Assembly: GCA_023134935.1 (NCBI GenBank)
Contig: JAGLUD010000361.1
Coordinates: 1-5,594, forward strand
Source: Paracoccaceae bacterium
GTDB lineage: Bacteria; Pseudomonadota; Alphaproteobacteria; Rhodobacterales; Rhodobacteraceae
Direction: 5' to 3'
DNA: 5,594 nucleotides
Below, in pieces: positions 4,941 through 5,594 of the stretch; the stretch's first letter is position 1, and every line of letters starts with the position of its first letter. The notes beneath the pieces were generated by a model that saw nothing but the letters and a program-made list of their open reading frames with translations, did no database searches and had not been told where the DNA came from. The position numbers and the translations under genes were made by a program.

Positions 4941-5591
4941 ATGATCGAAGTACCAAACACTATGCCAGTACATCTTTTTGCAGCAATTATGGTTGCCGCC
5001 AGCGCGACAATTTACGGCTTTGGATACTTGCATCGTGAAATCAGCTTCGCCCGAAGTTTCTGGAAAACCCTTCCTGCATTGATGATGGCCGGTTTCGCTA
5101 TGTACTTTCGTGACTCTCCATTATTAGCTGCTGCGATGTTGTTGTGCGCGCTTGGCGACTATTTTTTGTCGCGGGCGCAGTATCGGTTCATTCCTGGATT
5201 GATCGCGTTCTTGGCAGGGCATATTGTCTACATCGCGTTGTTCGGAAGATTGATTTCAGGGCTGACCTTTGACTGGACCATGGCGTTGATTATCCTGTAT
5301 TCCGGCATATTCGCAGCATATTTATGGCGCGCTGCACGTCAGTACCGGTGGCCCGTGTTGGCATATATCGCTGTAATCACCGCGATGGCTGGTATTTCGT
5401 TCATGTTGCCGTCGGCATACTTCCTGACAGTCATGGGCGTTATTGTCTTCGTTTTTTCCGATAGCGTGCTAGCAGTCCGAATGTTTGTTGTGCGCGACCA
5501 ACGGGTAAAACTGATACTATCCTGGGTCGTTTGGGTTTCCTATATTGCAGGCCAATCGTTGATACTAATCGGAGTCGTTGGGGCAACCTAA
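4941..5591 (+). CDS. YhhN family integral membrane protein (lysoplasmalogenase-like)
   Basis: A 216-residue, very hydrophobic protein with about seven to eight predicted membrane helices, the usual size of the YhhN/TMEM86 family. Family polar motifs in the membrane are intact: CALGDYFL (G72-D73), LAGHIVY (H94), VFSDSVLA (S173-D174) and YIAGQSLI (Y201, Q205). Animal TMEM86B members hydrolyse the vinyl-ether bond of lysoplasmalogens; the role of bacterial members is largely unsettled, so the enzyme activity is inferred by family only. The ATG at 4941 has AAGG twelve bases upstream, rather far; an ATG at 4962 (residue 8) is the alternative. The gene is divergent from fnr with a shared intergenic FNR box, which suggests but does not prove oxygen control. 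It is complete, ending three bases before the window edge. Confidence 0.92.
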   Translation: MIEVPNTMPVHLFAAIMVAASATIYGFGYLHREISFARSFWKTLPALMMAGFAMYFRDSPLLAAAMLLCALGDYFLSRAQYRFIPGLIAFLAGHIVYIALFGRLISGLTFDWTMALIILYSGIFAAYLWRAARQYRWPVLAYIAVITAMAGISFMLPSAYFLTVMGVIVFVFSDSVLAVRMFVVRDQRVKLILSWVVWVSYIAGQSLILIGVVGAT

Positions 5592-5594
5592 CGG

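Overview
The window reads as a piece of an alphaproteobacterial genome, most likely Rhodobacterales (Roseobacter group). This is inferred from protein character: an acyl-homoserine-lactone (AHL) synthase of the kind I recall from marine roseobacters, an FNR with a compact N-terminal cysteine cluster, and short LuxR/LuxI genes. Base composition looks moderate, with AT-rich gaps. No database search was run, so the taxonomy is a judgement from memory.

Layout, left to right. A complete LysR-family regulator (98-979, +) ends in a strong inverted repeat. About 1 kb follows without a convincing large gene (980-1984). It holds a plausible 62-codon reading frame on the minus strand, a 20-bp lux-box-like palindrome, a 39-codon reading frame with a strong Shine-Dalgarno, a stem-loop and several short repeats. 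Then come a LuxI-type AHL synthase (1985-2572, +), a GC-rich hairpin, and convergent to it a LuxR-type receptor/regulator (2617-3234, -). A second, clearly different LuxI-type synthase (3390-3959, -) lies upstream of luxR in the same orientation. Upstream of that is an FNR-type oxygen sensor (4048-4794, -). Divergent from fnr is a YhhN-family membrane protein (4941-5591, +).

How it may fit together. The core is a quorum-sensing island with one LuxR and two non-identical LuxI enzymes. Three 20-bp elements carry the ACCT-type half of classic lux boxes: upstream of luxI-2 (4025-4044, at about -43 from a predicted start), over the luxR promoter (3316-3335), and orphaned in the 1-kb gap (1334-1353). 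The fnr gene sits head-to-tail with luxI-2, I see no terminator between them, and an FNR half-site overlaps the luxI-2 lux box. A perfect FNR box (4865-4878) lies between fnr and yhhN, placed for activation of fnr itself. The main hypothesis is therefore that oxygen sensing and AHL signalling are coupled at this locus. All regulatory assignments are sequence-based inference.
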